From the NCBI RefSeq assembly GCF_002017865.1, contig NZ_MTJN01000002.1:1860001-1924000 (forward strand): a DNA stretch of 64,000 nucleotides, given 5' to 3'. Positions 1 to 9,874 of the stretch are shown here, one piece after another (within the stretch, counting starts at the first letter, position 1; each line of letters opens with the position of its first letter). The notes under the pieces are model-generated. The model did not search any database and was not told the origin of the DNA. It worked only from the letters and a program-made list of their open reading frames with translations. The DNA is from Rhodoferax fermentans. Its GTDB lineage: Bacteria > Pseudomonadota > Gammaproteobacteria > Burkholderiales > Burkholderiaceae_C. The translations under genes were made by a program, and so were the position numbers.

Positions 1-2547
1 GGCAAATTGCACATGGGCCATGTGCGCAACTACACCATCAACGACATGCTCACGCGCCAGTTGCGCATGCAGGGCTATAACGTGCTGATGCCCATGGGCT
101 GGGACGCTTTTGGCTTGCCTGCTGAAAACGCGGCGCTCAAAAACGGCGTGCCACCAGCCAAGTGGACGTTTGAGAACATCGCCTACATGAAGCAGCAGAT
201 GCAGGCCATGGGCTTGGCCATCGACTGGAGCCGCGAGGTGGCCACCTGCACACCTGAGTACTACAAGTGGAACCAGTGGCTGTTTCTGAAGATGCTCGAA
301 AAAGGCATTGCCTACCGCAAGACCCAGATCGTTAACTGGGATCCGGTCGACATGACGGTGCTGGCCAACGAGCAGGTGATCGACGGCAAGGGCTGGCGCA
401 CCGGGGCTACTGTAGAGAAACGCGAGATTCCGGGGTATTACCTGGCGATCACCGACTACGCCGACGAGTTGCTGGCCAATGTCACCGGCGACAAGATGCC
501 GGGCTGGCCTGAGCGCGTCAAGCTGATGCAGGAGAACTGGATTGGCAAGAGCGAAGGTGTGCGTTTTGCCTTCCTACACGACATCCAGGGTGCCGACGGC
601 AAACTCATTGGTGGCGGGCGCATGTATGTGTTCACCACCCGCGCCGACACCATCATGGGCGTGACCTTTTGCGCGGTGGCCGCTGAACACCCGCTGGCTG
701 TGCACGCCGCCGCCAGCAATCCAGCGCTGGCGGCCTTCATCGAAGAATGCAAAAAGGGTGGCACGACCGAGGCTGAACTGGCTTTGAAAGAAAAGGTCGG
801 CATGCCCACCGGCTTGTTTGTCACCCACCCGCTGACCGGCAAGCAGGTCGAGGTGTGGGTTGGCAACTATGTGCTGATGAGTTATGGCGACGGCGCGGTG
901 ATGGGTGTGCCAGCGCATGACGAGCGCGATTTCGCGTTTGCACTGAAATACGCGTTGCCGATCCAGCAAGTGGTGAGCGTGGGGCAGCAGGTGTTCGACA
1001 ACCAGGTCTGGCACGACTGGTACGCCGACAAAGGCGCAGGCATTGCCATCCACTCGGGCAAGTACGACGGGCTGGCCTTCAAGGACTGCGTCGCAGCCGT
1101 CGCAGCCGATCTGGCCGCGTTGAGTCTGGGTGAGAAAAAAGTCACCTGGCGCCTGCGTGACTGGGGCGTGAGCCGCCAGCGTTATTGGGGCACACCGATC
1201 CCGATCATCCACTGCGAGGACCACGGTGCGGTGCCGGTGCCCGAAAAGGATTTGCCGGTGGTGCTGCCCGACGATCTGGTGCCCGACGGCTCGGGCAACC
1301 CACTCAACAAATGTGAAGCTTTCCACGCTGGTGTCACCTGCCCGATCTGCGGCAAAGCGGCGCGGCGCGAAACCGACACCATGGACACCTTTGTCGACAG
1401 CTCCTGGTACTTCATGCGCTACTGCGATCCAACCAATGCGGACAAGATGGTGGCCGACGGTGCGGACTACTGGATGCCGATGGACCAGTACATCGGTGGC
1501 ATCGAACACGCCATCCTGCATTTGCTGTACGCCCGCTTCTGGACCAAGGTGATGCGTGACCTGGGTCTGGTGAAAGTCGATGAGCCTTTCACCAAGCTGC
1601 TGACCCAAGGCATGGTGCTCAACCACATCTACAGCCGCCGCAACGACAAAGGTGGCAAAGATTACTTCTGGCCGAGCGACGTGGAGCATGTGTTTGACGA
1701 CGCAGGCAAGGTCATTGGTGCACGCCTGATCAACGTCGTCGACGATCTGCCAGTGGGCACACCCATCGACTACGAAGGTGTGGGCACCATGTCCAAGTCC
1801 AAGAACAACGGTGTCGACCCGCAGGACCTGATCGAAAAATACGGCGCCGATACCGCCCGCTTGTACACCATGTTCACCGCGCCGCCCGAGGCCACACTGG
1901 AGTGGAACGACGCCGCGGTGGAGGGCAGCTACCGCTTCCTGCGCCGCGTCTGGAACTTTGGCGTCAAGTTGACCACTATGGATTTGGAAGCTGCTCGCTC
2001 AATATCCACAAGGGCTACAGGCCTGAATGATGTGGAATTCGGGAAAGAGGCCAAGGCTCTGCGGCTGGAGATCCACACCGTGCTCAAACAGGTGGACTAC
2101 GACTACCAGCGCATGCAGTACAACACCGTGGTGTCGGGCGCCATGAAGATGATCAACGCGCTGGAAGACTTCAGGGCGGTGGAAACCGCGGGTGCCCAGG
2201 TGGCGCTGATCGAAGGTTTTGGCATCCTGCTACGCTGCCTGTACCCGGCCACGCCCCACATCACCCACGCCTTGTGGTCACAGCTGGGTTATGCCGGTGC
2301 CCTGGGTGATCTGCTCGATGCGCCCTGGCCGAAGGTCGATCCCAACGCCCTGACCAAGGACGAGATCGAACTGATGCTGCAGGTCAACGGCAAGCTGCGT
2401 GGCTCCTTGGTGGTCAGCAGCAGCGCCGACAAGGCGACGATTGAGCAAGCGGCCATCGCCCATGAGATGTTCCAAAAACTGGCCAATGGTGCGGCACCCA
2501 AAAAAGTGATTGTGGTGCCGGGCCGGCTGGTCAATCTGGTGGTGTAA
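1..2547 (+). CDS. leuS: Leucyl-tRNA synthetase, 5'-truncated by window edge
   Basis: Charges tRNA-Leu with leucine in the cytoplasm (class I aminoacyl-tRNA synthetase). The reading frame is open from base 1, so the true start lies upstream; about 20-40 N-terminal residues of the usual ~870 appear to be missing. The class I HIGH signature is present as HMGH at residues 4-7 of the visible part, and the KMSKS loop appears as MSKSK near residue 597. The editing (CP1) domain lies between them, with a TTRADTIMG motif near residue 213. The anticodon-binding domain follows from about residue 640. An extra loop at about residues 663-676 ([14 protein letters not shown]) coincides with a copy of the dispersed repeat found elsewhere in the window. 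lptE follows 9 bp downstream, as is usual for this operon. Identity is certain. Confidence 0.98.
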   Translation, partial: GKLHMGHVRNYTINDMLTRQLRMQGYNVLMPMGWDAFGLPAENAALKNGVPPAKWTFENIAYMKQQMQAMGLAIDWSREVATCTPEYYKWNQWLFLKMLEKGIAYRKTQIVNWDPVDMTVLANEQVIDGKGWRTGATVEKREIPGYYLAITDYADELLANVTGDKMPGWPERVKLMQENWIGKSEGVRFAFLHDIQGADGKLIGGGRMYVFTTRADTIMGVTFCAVAAEHPLAVHAAASNPALAAFIEECKKGGTTEAELALKEKVGMPTGLFVTHPLTGKQVEVWVGNYVLMSYGDGAVMGVPAHDERDFAFALKYALPIQQVVSVGQQVFDNQVWHDWYADKGAGIAIHSGKYDGLAFKDCVAAVAADLAALSLGEKKVTWRLRDWGVSRQRYWGTPIPIIHCEDHGAVPVPEKDLPVVLPDDLVPDGSGNPLNKCEAFHAGVTCPICGKAARRETDTMDTFVDSSWYFMRYCDPTNADKMVADGADYWMPMDQYIGGIEHAILHLLYARFWTKVMRDLGLVKVDEPFTKLLTQGMVLNHIYSRRNDKGGKDYFWPSDVEHVFDDAGKVIGARLINVVDDLPVGTPIDYEGVGTMSKSKNNGVDPQDLIEKYGADTARLYTMFTAPPEATLEWNDAAVEGSYRFLRRVWNFGVKLTTMDLEAARSISTRATGLNDVEFGKEAKALRLEIHTVLKQVDYDYQRMQYNTVVSGAMKMINALEDFRAVETAGAQVALIEGFGILLRCLYPATPHITHALWSQLGYAGALGDLLDAPWPKVDPNALTKDEIELMLQVNGKLRGSLVVSSSADKATIEQAAIAHEMFQKLANGAAPKKVIVVPGRLVNLVV
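1989..2027 (+). repeat. Dispersed AGCT/AAGGGC element, in-frame copy in leuS
   Basis: The stretch runs AGCTGCTCGC, then an AT-richer centre, then AAGGGCTACAGGCC. It matches the layout of the intergenic elements at 18084 and 40736 (AGCT near one end, AAGGGCYAGAGGC at the other). Here it is translated as part of the linker before the anticodon-binding domain. Assignment rests on visual alignment only and the copy is diverged. Confidence 0.55.
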
Positions 2548-2556
2548 GGAGTTCCC

Positions 2557-3108
2557 ATGAAACCTGCTGAGTTCACATCAACACCTTCCTCTCCAACACA
2601 GGCTGCAGGCCTGTCGCGACGCAGTGTGGGCGCAGCCTTGCTGGCAGCCGGTCTGCTGGCCGGTTGTGGCTTCAGCCTGCGTGGTCAGCAGAACTTTGTC
2701 TTCACCAGCATCGCCATCCAGCCCAACCCGGGCAGCGCGCTGGTGCAGGAGCTGCGCCGCTCTTTCAAGAATGCGGTGCGGGTGCTGGAGGCAGATGCGC
2801 CGCTGACACAGGCCCAGGTGGTGCTCAAGGTGCTGGGTGAACAGCGCGAAAAAGTGGTGGTGGGTCTGAGCTCATCCGGCCAGGTGCGGGAGTTGCAACT
2901 GCGGCTGGTTGTGAAGTTCAGGCTGGACACCCCACAAGGTGACGAGCTGATCACCGACACAGAGATTTCGCAGCAGCGTGACGTCAGTTACAACGAGTCC
3001 GCCGCGCTGGCCAAGGAAACCGAAATCGCCTTGTTGTACCGCGACATGCAAAGTGACGTCGCGCAGCAAATCCAGCGCCGGCTGGCGGCCATCAAAAAGC
3101 TTCCGTAA
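2557..3108 (+). CDS. lptE: LPS-assembly lipoprotein LptE
   Basis: LptE is the outer-membrane lipoprotein that plugs the LptD barrel and helps insert lipopolysaccharide into the outer leaflet. The 183-residue product has a signal peptide ending in a lipobox LLAGC (lipidated Cys about residue 37), followed by GFSLRG, which is typical of the family. An RR pair lies before the hydrophobic stretch. It begins 9 bp after leuS, consistent with the conserved leuS-lptE-holA operon. In this genome holA is not next but 3.4 kb away (6530). The last 17 bp overlap the 3' end of the convergent ornithine cyclodeaminase gene. Length and context fit well. Confidence 0.9.
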   Translation: MKPAEFTSTPSSPTQAAGLSRRSVGAALLAAGLLAGCGFSLRGQQNFVFTSIAIQPNPGSALVQELRRSFKNAVRVLEADAPLTQAQVVLKVLGEQREKVVVGLSSSGQVRELQLRLVVKFRLDTPQGDELITDTEISQQRDVSYNESAALAKETEIALLYRDMQSDVAQQIQRRLAAIKKLP

Positions 3109-4207
3109 CGGCGGCGGCATCCACGCTGCGCCCGGGCACAGCGGCGGTCGGCCGGATCAGCTGGTACAGGTCCTTGGGGTCGCTCAACTGCGCCATCAGG
3201 GCAATGGGGGCACCCAGTTGCAGCGCCTGTGCCTGGGTATACAGGTAACGCAGCGCAGAAAAGTCTTCCATCGCAAAACCGACCGAGTCAAACAGGGTGA
3301 TTTGGGTGGTGTTGTCACGCCCCACGGTCTGTCCAGACAACACGCGCCACAGCTCGATCACAGCAAAGTCAGAAGGCAGGTGCTGCAGGTCACCCTCGAT
3401 GCGGGTTTGCGGCTCAAATTCCACAAACACCTTGGCTGCCCGCAACACATCGGCGTGGATTTCGGTCTTGCCCGGGCAATCGCCACCGACGCCGTTGATG
3501 TGCATACCGGCTTCCAGCATGTCGGTCGTGATGATGGCCGCGTTGGTTTTGTCGGCGGTGATGGTGGTCACGATGTCCGCACCGCGCACCGCTTCCCTGA
3601 CACTCGCGCAGCGCGTCAGGCGCAGACCAGCAGCATCCGGGTTGGCCCGCAGGTTGGCCATCAGCTTGGCCGTGGCCTGGGGGTCAATGTCGTACAGGCG
3701 GATGTCGGTGATGTCGAGCAGGTGGTGGAAGGCCAGTGCCTGGAACTCACTTTGGGCGCCGTTGCCAATCAGCGCCATCACCCGGCTATCGGGGCGGGCC
3801 AGCGCACGGGCCGCCACCACCGAGGTGGCGGCGGTGCGTAGCGCGGTGGTCAAGGTCATCTCGCTGAGCAGCAACGGCTCGCCCGTGGCCACATCGGCCA
3901 ACACACCAAACGCCATCACCGTGGGCAGGCCTTTGGCCGTGTTCTTGGGGTGGCCGTTGACGTACTTGAACGCGTAGCGGCTGGCATCGGCAATCGGCAT
4001 CAGTTCGATCACACCATCAAGTGAGTGGCTCGCCACACGCGGCGCCTTGTCAAAACTGTTCCAGCGCAAAAAATCCTGGTGGATACACGCAGCCAAACCT
4101 TGCAGCGTGGTGGCAAAACCTTGGCGGCTGATGAGTGCGGCCACGTCCTGCGGGCTGAGGAACAGCGGGTTGCTGTGGTGGTTCAAGGGGGTGATGGGGC
4201 TGGTCAT
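3092..4207 (-). CDS. Ornithine cyclodeaminase family protein
   Basis: Family members convert L-ornithine to L-proline plus ammonia with tightly bound NAD, or act as related NAD(P)-dependent imine/keto-amine reductases (mu-crystallin fold). The 371-residue protein has the Rossmann motif IGNGAQS at about residue 150, a conserved KYVNGHP segment near 80, and VGGDCPGKTE near 240, where the catalytic Asp of the family lies. The start was taken at the ATG at 4207 (MTSPITPL); the frame stays open upstream but has no better signal. It is divergent from an Lrp/AsnC regulator and probably controlled by it, suggesting ornithine/arginine catabolism. The 3' end overlaps lptE by 17 bp. Ornithine specificity is likely but not proven. 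Confidence 0.88.
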   Translation of the reverse strand: MTSPITPLNHHSNPLFLSPQDVAALISRQGFATTLQGLAACIHQDFLRWNSFDKAPRVASHSLDGVIELMPIADASRYAFKYVNGHPKNTAKGLPTVMAFGVLADVATGEPLLLSEMTLTTALRTAATSVVAARALARPDSRVMALIGNGAQSEFQALAFHHLLDITDIRLYDIDPQATAKLMANLRANPDAAGLRLTRCASVREAVRGADIVTTITADKTNAAIITTDMLEAGMHINGVGGDCPGKTEIHADVLRAAKVFVEFEPQTRIEGDLQHLPSDFAVIELWRVLSGQTVGRDNTTQITLFDSVGFAMEDFSALRYLYTQAQALQLGAPIALMAQLSDPKDLYQLIRPTAAVPGRSVDAAAVTEAF

Positions 4208-4280
4208 GACGGGTCTCTTGGGATGGGCCAAATTCTGGAAACAGATAAGAACGAGTTTGCCCGTGCATGCAAACAATAAC

Positions 4281-4308
4281 AATCGTCAACTTTGTATAGA
4301 AATCGTCA
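4281..4308. promoter_or_regulatory. Direct repeat, candidate Lrp-type operator
   Basis: The octamer AATCGTCA occurs at 4281-4288 and again at 4301-4308, exactly 20 bp apart, in the 135-bp gap between the divergent cyclodeaminase and Lrp-type genes. Two helical turns of spacing on one face of the DNA suits a multimeric Lrp/AsnC regulator. Function is inferred from position only. Confidence 0.35.
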
Positions 4309-4342
4309 CATAATTGCCGTTTTGACAGACTTTGTTGCCACT

Positions 4343-4768
4343 ATGGATGAAATTGACCAACAACTGCTGTCGCTGCTGCGACAGGACGCACGGCTCTCTG
4401 TGGCGGCGCTGGCGCTCAAGTTGAAGGTGTCGCGCGGCACCGTGACCAACCGCATCCGCAAGCTCGAAGACGACGGTGTGATCGTGGGTTACACCGTGCG
4501 GTTGCGCCCGGACGTGCAACACGACCAGATCACGGCCTGGATGAGCATCGCCGTGGATGGCAACCAGACCCGTGCGGTGATTGCCGCCTTGCTGGGTGAG
4601 CCCGGTGTGGCCACCTTGCATGACACCAATGGCCGCTGGGATTTGCTGGCCGAGTTGCGTGCCGAGAGTCTGCAGGAATTGGCCAAGGTGCTGGAACGCA
4701 TCCGCCTGCTCAAAGGCATCAGCAACACCGAAACCAGCATCCATCTGGAAACCTACCGCCTGTCTTGA
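4343..4768 (+). CDS. Lrp/AsnC family transcriptional regulator
   Basis: The 141-residue protein has an N-terminal winged helix (MDEIDQQLLSLLRQDARLS, then the recognition segment VSRGTVTNRIRKLE at about residues 31-44) and a C-terminal RAM ligand-binding/oligomerisation domain. This is the standard size for the family. The start at ATG 4343 gives the canonical MDEIDQQ beginning; an upstream in-frame extension has no family resemblance. It is divergent from the ornithine cyclodeaminase gene with a 135-bp shared regulatory region, so it most likely regulates that gene in response to an amino acid such as ornithine, arginine or proline. A chemoreceptor gene lies 156 bp downstream on the same strand. 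Confidence 0.9.
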   Translation: MDEIDQQLLSLLRQDARLSVAALALKLKVSRGTVTNRIRKLEDDGVIVGYTVRLRPDVQHDQITAWMSIAVDGNQTRAVIAALLGEPGVATLHDTNGRWDLLAELRAESLQELAKVLERIRLLKGISNTETSIHLETYRLS

Positions 4769-4924
4769 TCCAGATTCGGCAGTTGCGCGCTTCTTTGACG
4801 CAGGTGGGTCGATGGCAAAGGCAATGTCACTATGATGGATGGGCGAAGTCAGCCGCTCAAGTGCTGCGTTGTGACCCAGAGTGGATGACCCCTTTGATTG
4901 GCATCGACAACAGGAATAAGAGAC

Positions 4925-6520
4925 ATGGTAAATCTGCACAACTTGAAAATTTCGACGCGTCTGTCCGTGGCCTTTGGGCTGCTGATTGCCCTTTTGGTGG
5001 TCATTGTCAGCATCGCGTTGTTGCAGATGAAGACCATGCACGCGGTGACGCTGGACATTGCCGAGCAGCAATTGCCGGATGTGGAACTGGTCAATCGCAT
5101 CAAGATCAACTTCTCCAACCTGCGCATTGACGAGACCCAGCACGTCATGAACCAGGAGGAAAACGGCATGGCCAAGACCGAGCAGGCCATGAAGGAGCGC
5201 ATGGGCGCCATCAAAACCGACATAGCGTCCTACAAACAACGCCTGACAGGGGCCGAGCAACAGCAGCAGATCCAGGCGCTGGAGGCGGAGTGGCAGAACT
5301 ACACCACCATCCATCTGCAGATTGTGGACCTGTCCACCAAGCGCGAAAAGTTCACCGCCAGAAGGCTGCTGGAGGGTGACTCCAACGCCTCTTTTGCACG
5401 CCTCAACACCTCTTTGAACCAGCTGGGCAGCCTGACACATGACGCAGCCACCGCTGCCACGCAGGCCAGTGGCGCGACCTACGCCAACGCCCGCTACGCC
5501 ATGCTGGGTGCGCTGCTGGTCTGTGTGTTGCTGGCCGTGGGCGCGGCGGTCTGGCTGATTCGCTCAGTCACTCTGCCGCTGCATGACGCCATTGAGGTCG
5601 CCAGCAGGATTGCCGCCGGTGATTTGTCACACGACATTGCGATTGACTCCAGCAACGAAACCGGGCGCCTGCTGCAAGCCTTGCAACGCATGCAAACCAG
5701 CTTGCTGGCCATTGTGGAGCAGGTCCGGGAAGGCTCTGGCAACGTGGCCAACGCCAGTGCAGAAATCGCCCAAGGCAACCAGGACTTGAGCGACCGGACC
5801 GAGCACCAGGCCAACGCCTTGCAGGTCACCGCATCGTCCATGCACACCTTGGAGTCCACCGTGCGCCAAAACGCCGACAACGCCAGGCAGGCCAATGAAC
5901 TGGCCCTGACGGCATCGTCTGTCGCCATCAAAGGGGGGGGCGTTGTTGGTGAGGTGGTTGAAACCATGAAAGGCATCAACCAGTCCTCGCGCCAGATCGC
6001 CGACATCATCCAGGTGATTGACGGCATTGCGTTTCAAACCAATATTCTGGCGCTCAACGCGGCGGTCGAGGCAGCACGTGCCGGGGAACAAGGCCGTGGT
6101 TTTGCGGTGGTGGCGTCCGAGGTGCGCTCCCTGGCGGGCCGCTCCGCCGAGGCCGCCAAGGAGATCAAACAGCTGATTGGTGCCAGTGTGCAGCGGGTCG
6201 AGCAGGGCACCGAGCTGGTGGACCGCGCCGGTGCCACCATGTCAGAAATTGTGGCGGCGATTCAGCATGTGTCCGACATTGTGCGCGACATCAGCGCGGC
6301 CAGCTCAGCACAAAGCCAAGGGGTGTCACAGGTGGGTGAAGCGATTGGCCAGATGGACCAGACCACCCATCAAAATGCCGCCCTGGTTGAACAAATGGCC
6401 GCATCGGCCAACAGCTTGAGAAGCCAGGCCAATGCCCTGGTGGAGGTGGTGGCCGTGTTCAAGCTCGATACCACCACGCGCCAGCCGCGCGCTGGGCAAC
6501 TGGCGCTGCTGGAAGGCTAA
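4925..6520 (+). CDS. Methyl-accepting chemotaxis protein
   Basis: Membrane chemoreceptor of 531 residues. Transmembrane segment 1 spans about residues 11-31 and segment 2 about 190-211, enclosing a ~155-residue periplasmic four-helix-bundle sensor. A HAMP domain (about 212-265) and the cytoplasmic signalling hairpin follow; its tip carries the conserved [19 protein letters not shown] segment. No C-terminal NWETF-type CheR tether is seen. The ATG at 4925 is preceded by AGGAATAAGAG; a TTG 27 nt upstream is less likely. Inside the gene, 5933-5940 is a run of eight G residues (encoding KGGGV), which could slip during replication. The gene sits between lptE and holA, an unusual place. The ligand is unknown. 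Confidence 0.95.
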   Translation: MVNLHNLKISTRLSVAFGLLIALLVVIVSIALLQMKTMHAVTLDIAEQQLPDVELVNRIKINFSNLRIDETQHVMNQEENGMAKTEQAMKERMGAIKTDIASYKQRLTGAEQQQQIQALEAEWQNYTTIHLQIVDLSTKREKFTARRLLEGDSNASFARLNTSLNQLGSLTHDAATAATQASGATYANARYAMLGALLVCVLLAVGAAVWLIRSVTLPLHDAIEVASRIAAGDLSHDIAIDSSNETGRLLQALQRMQTSLLAIVEQVREGSGNVANASAEIAQGNQDLSDRTEHQANALQVTASSMHTLESTVRQNADNARQANELALTASSVAIKGGGVVGEVVETMKGINQSSRQIADIIQVIDGIAFQTNILALNAAVEAARAGEQGRGFAVVASEVRSLAGRSAEAAKEIKQLIGASVQRVEQGTELVDRAGATMSEIVAAIQHVSDIVRDISAASSAQSQGVSQVGEAIGQMDQTTHQNAALVEQMAASANSLRSQANALVEVVAVFKLDTTTRQPRAGQLALLEG

Positions 6521-6529
6521 ACTGCTTGC

Positions 6530-7612
6530 ATGCAACTCAGCCCGCCCCAGTTATCTGCCCACCTGAACAAGGGGCTAAAAAGCCTCTACACCCTGCATGG
6601 TGACGAGCCGCTGCTGATCACCGAGGCGCTGGACGCGATCCGCGCAGCTGCCCGCACCCAGGGTTTTACCGAGCGCACGTCTCACACCGTCAGCGGCGCC
6701 AACTTTGACTGGAGTGAGGTGCTGGCCGCCTGCGGGTCGCTGAGCCTGTTTGCTGACAAACAGATCATCGAAATTCGTATACCCAGCGGTAAACCCGGCA
6801 AAGACGGCAGTGTGGCGCTGCAGCAACTGGTGGAGCAATCACGTGGCAATGACAGCACCCTGACCCTGGTGGTTCTGCCCCGGCTCGACAAGCTGACCAA
6901 AAGCAGCGCCTGGTTTGTGGCGCTGGAGAGTGGCATCACGCTCGAAGTTAACCCGGTCGAGCGTGCTGCCTTGCCGCAGTGGATCGCCCAGCGTCTGGCC
7001 GCTCAGGGTCAACGTGTGGTCGCGGGTGAAGAAGGCCAACGCACGCTGCAGTTTTTTGCGGACCGGGTCGAAGGCAACCTGCTGGCCGCGCACCAGGAGA
7101 TCCAGAAGCTGGCGCTGCTGCACCCGGCGGGCGAGCTGCGTTTTGAACAGATCGAGTCGGCGGTGCTCAATGTCGCACGTTATGACGTGTTCAAGCTGTC
7201 CGAGGCGGTGTTGGCCGGTCAGGCAGCGCGGGTGCAACGGATGCTGGATGGTCTTCAGGCCGAGGGTGAGGCCGAGGTGCTGGTGCACTACACCCTGGGC
7301 GAGGACATCCGCGCGCTCAAGCGGGTCAAGGATGCCATCAACCGGGGCAGCCCGCTGCCGATGGCGCTGCGTGAACAACGGGTCTGGGGCAACAAGGAGC
7401 GTTTGTTCGAGCGCGTGTTGCCACGCCTGAGTGATGCCGATCTGGCGCAGCTGCTGCACAGCGCACACCTGGTGGATGGCATTGTCAAGGGTTTGAAACA
7501 AGCCGACTGGCCCAGCGCGCCCTGGCAGGCGTTGGCGCGGCTGGCCATGATGCTGTGTGGGCTGTGCGCCGTGGTACCCGGCAAAGCCGCTGCCGGGCAG
7601 CGGAGAATCTAA
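6530..7612 (+). CDS. holA: DNA polymerase III subunit delta
   Basis: HolA (delta) opens the beta sliding clamp as part of the clamp-loader complex. The 360-residue length and the beginning MQLSPPQLSAHL followed by LYTLHGDEPLLITEALD match the family, as do the C-terminal segments VFKLSEAVLAGQ and LWGNKERLFE-like VWGNKERLF. The start follows the chemoreceptor stop by 9 bp. In related bacteria holA directly follows lptE; here the cyclodeaminase, regulator and chemoreceptor genes intervene. The gene is followed by a dispersed repeat copy and then the convergent cheV gene. Confidence 0.93.
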   Translation: MQLSPPQLSAHLNKGLKSLYTLHGDEPLLITEALDAIRAAARTQGFTERTSHTVSGANFDWSEVLAACGSLSLFADKQIIEIRIPSGKPGKDGSVALQQLVEQSRGNDSTLTLVVLPRLDKLTKSSAWFVALESGITLEVNPVERAALPQWIAQRLAAQGQRVVAGEEGQRTLQFFADRVEGNLLAAHQEIQKLALLHPAGELRFEQIESAVLNVARYDVFKLSEAVLAGQAARVQRMLDGLQAEGEAEVLVHYTLGEDIRALKRVKDAINRGSPLPMALREQRVWGNKERLFERVLPRLSDADLAQLLHSAHLVDGIVKGLKQADWPSAPWQALARLAMMLCGLCAVVPGKAAAGQRRI

Positions 7613-7615
7613 GGA

Positions 7616-7670
7616 CAAATTGCCTTCAAGCCCTTACCCCGATTGGGGAAGAAGCTATGAATATAAAAGC
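7616..7670 (-). repeat. Dispersed AGCT/AAGGGC element between holA and cheV
   Basis: Read on the minus strand this shows ATTCATAGCTTCTT, then a CCCC-AATC-GGGG hairpin, then TAAGGGCTTGAAGGC. It starts 4 bp after the holA stop, with the GGC end facing that stop codon, as seen for other copies (18084, 62456, 63502). It may serve as a bidirectional transcript end between convergent genes; this is inferred. Confidence 0.6.
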
Positions 7671-7687
7671 AGTTGGCAAACGCGATG

Positions 7688-8638
7688 TCAGCGCTGCAAC
7701 ACCTTGCGGATGGCCTGCGCCAGCTCTTCAGCAACAAATTTGGCCACATACCCGTCGGCACCGACTTTGCGCACATGGTCTTCGTTGGTGGCGCCCGTGA
7801 GTGAGGAGTGGATCACCACCGGGAGTTTGCTGAAGCGCGGGTCCTGCTTGATGTTGCGGGTTAGGGTAAAACCATCCATCTCGGGCATTTCCAGGTCGGT
7901 CAGCACCATCGCCACCTTGTCACGGATGGTTTGACCCTGCGCCTCGGCCTCTGAGGCCATGGCCTTGAGCCGGTCCCAGGCTTCCTGACCGGACTTGGTC
8001 ATGATGTAGGACACATCCATGGCCTTCAAACCCTGCTCGATCATCATGCGAGCCACCGCCGAGTCGTCGGCGGCCAGCACCACGGTACCAGGGGGCAAAT
8101 GCAACTTGCCGGTGATTTCGACATCTTCGGAATGTTGTTCAGGGAACACATCGCGCAAAATCTGCTCCACGTCCAGCACCTGGGCCAGCCGGGTGTTCTC
8201 GGCGGCGCCATCCAGACGCGCAATGCTGGTCACCAGACCACCACCACGGCCTTCCGCCGACAGCACCTGCTTCCACTCCAGGCGCACAATTTCGTTGACC
8301 TCTTCCACCGCAAACGCTTGCGTGGTGCGGGCAAACTCGGTCACCAGCAGGATGCCAAGGCCCTTGGTCGGGTTGGTGCCCACGAGGTAAGGGAGGTTGA
8401 TCACAGTGATCATCTGCCCACGGATGTTGGCCACCCCCATCACCGACGGTGGCGAGTTCACCATGGCGGTGATCTCGGGCATCACCAGAATCTCGCGCAC
8501 CTTGAACACGTTGATGCCAAACAGTTCACGCCGGTCCGTGCCGGGTGCCTCCCCCAAACGAAACAGCAGCAGCTCAAACATGCTGTTGCTCGCCAGATTG
8601 GTGCGTTCGTCAATGTCTCGCATGGTTGATTTGTTCAT
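7688..8638 (-). CDS. cheV: Chemotaxis protein CheV (CheW-REC fusion)
   Basis: CheV couples receptors to CheA through its CheW-like domain and is tuned by phosphorylation of a C-terminal receiver domain. The 316-residue product has the CheW-like domain at about residues 20-165 (for example GVANIRGQMITVINLPY) and a receiver domain at about 180-312 with the phosphoacceptor Asp in VLTDLEMPEMDGF (near 239). The start is the ATG at 8638 with a weak upstream AGAAG; a second ATG 15 nt inside is possible. It lies 57 bp downstream of mltA on the same strand. With the chemoreceptor at 4925 it gives the neighbourhood a chemotaxis component. Confidence 0.92.
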   Translation of the reverse strand: MNKSTMRDIDERTNLASNSMFELLLFRLGEAPGTDRRELFGINVFKVREILVMPEITAMVNSPPSVMGVANIRGQMITVINLPYLVGTNPTKGLGILLVTEFARTTQAFAVEEVNEIVRLEWKQVLSAEGRGGGLVTSIARLDGAAENTRLAQVLDVEQILRDVFPEQHSEDVEITGKLHLPPGTVVLAADDSAVARMMIEQGLKAMDVSYIMTKSGQEAWDRLKAMASEAEAQGQTIRDKVAMVLTDLEMPEMDGFTLTRNIKQDPRFSKLPVVIHSSLTGATNEDHVRKVGADGYVAKFVAEELAQAIRKVLQR

Positions 8639-8695
8639 GGTGTGTCTTCTGTGAAGTGGATCCGGCACTGAGCGTGGATGTTAACGTCATTGACA

Positions 8696-9874
8696 CTATT
8701 TTGGCCAGAGCACCCAAAGTCGCACAGGTTGCTTGAGTCGCCCCGCCAACTCACCCGCTTCCTCACCCCAGCCCGCAAAATAGTCTGCACGCGTTGGACC
8801 CACAATGGCACCACCAGTATCTTGCGCCAGCACCAGCCGCTGCAAGGACAGATTCGGCCCCTCAGAGGCCAGCCAGACCGGGGTGCCATAGGGAATGCTG
8901 AGCGGGTCCACCGCGATCGAGCGCCCTGGGGTCAGGGGAACACCCTGCGCACCACGTGGGCCAAAAGCCGCATCAAAGTCATTCAAAGTCTCTTCCTTGA
9001 AAAACACCAGACGCGGGTTTTGCCACAACAACTCGGCCTGGCGTTGCGGGTTCTGGGTCAGCCAAGCGCGAATGCCTGGCCAGGAGGCATCGCGCACCTC
9101 GCCCTGGTCCAGCAGCCAGCGGCCGATGCTCTGATACGGCTGCCCGTTGTGCGCCGCAAAAGCCAGACGCACCAGGCGCTGACGGCCATCGGGCTCGGTC
9201 ACACGCAGGCGCCCCGAGCCCTGGATCTGCAACAACATCGCCTCAACCGGATCAGCCAAGTACAACAACTCGCGCCCGCGCAAAGCCGCCTGTGGCTGCG
9301 CCAAGGTGTCGGCGTCCTTGCGGCTGAACCAGGGTTTGCCCGGAACCAAGCCGACCGGGGGCTGGTACAGCGGGGTGGTGAAACCCTCACCTGGCAAGCG
9401 ACGTGCGGCAAACTCGGGCTCGAAATAGGCTGTCAGCAAACCCGGTGTTGCGCCCCCCTGCAGCGGCTCCACCCGGTAGGGCTGCAAACGCGACAGCAAC
9501 CAGCTGCGCTGGGCCTCAGCGTCGCCAATGCTCAAACGCCGCACCTCGGGGCACAACGGCGCAAACACCGGCCCCGGACGCTCACAACTTTTGAGCCAGG
9601 CGTTCCAGGCTTCATGCAGCGCGTCTTGTTCCAAACCAGGCAGCTCAGACCAGGCCACAGGCACCCAGCGGCTGTTGCGCTGCATCAACACGGGGCCGGA
9701 CGGCGCTGCTTCCGGCGCTGCGCTGCGGGCGGCGGGCGCGACGGATGGACTGGTCGGCGACACGCCGTCGGTGCGGTAGCCGGGGCTGGACAGGGGCACG
9801 CCGCCGCAGGCCACCAACAAAGCCAGCACGCCAACACTTGTGACGGCCCGCAAGAGAGACGAGGCAGTCGTCAT
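8696..9874 (-). CDS. mltA: Membrane-bound lytic murein transglycosylase A
   Basis: MltA cleaves peptidoglycan glycan strands to 1,6-anhydromuropeptides at the inner face of the outer membrane. The 392-residue protein has a lipoprotein signal ending LLVACGG, a Ser/Pro/Ala-rich linker, the MltA domain, and a C-terminal 3D domain containing the conserved Asp triad (QDTGGAIVG, TRADYFAGWG). The chosen ATG at 9874 overlaps the stop of the upstream nitrilase-family gene in an ATGA arrangement, indicating translational coupling. It is the third gene of yhdP-nit-mltA, an envelope-maintenance operon. Confidence 0.94.
   Translation of the reverse strand: MTTASSLLRAVTSVGVLALLVACGGVPLSSPGYRTDGVSPTSPSVAPAARSAAPEAAPSGPVLMQRNSRWVPVAWSELPGLEQDALHEAWNAWLKSCERPGPVFAPLCPEVRRLSIGDAEAQRSWLLSRLQPYRVEPLQGGATPGLLTAYFEPEFAARRLPGEGFTTPLYQPPVGLVPGKPWFSRKDADTLAQPQAALRGRELLYLADPVEAMLLQIQGSGRLRVTEPDGRQRLVRLAFAAHNGQPYQSIGRWLLDQGEVRDASWPGIRAWLTQNPQRQAELLWQNPRLVFFKEETLNDFDAAFGPRGAQGVPLTPGRSIAVDPLSIPYGTPVWLASEGPNLSLQRLVLAQDTGGAIVGPTRADYFAGWGEEAGELAGRLKQPVRLWVLWPK

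Noticed and set aside
574..1689. Long open frame on the minus strand of leuS
   Set aside because: It mirrors leuS codons, has no ribosome site, and its composition is that of an antisense shadow in GC-rich DNA.
5933..5940. Frameshift in the chemoreceptor gene
   Set aside because: The frame is intact across the G8 tract and the full signalling domain is read.
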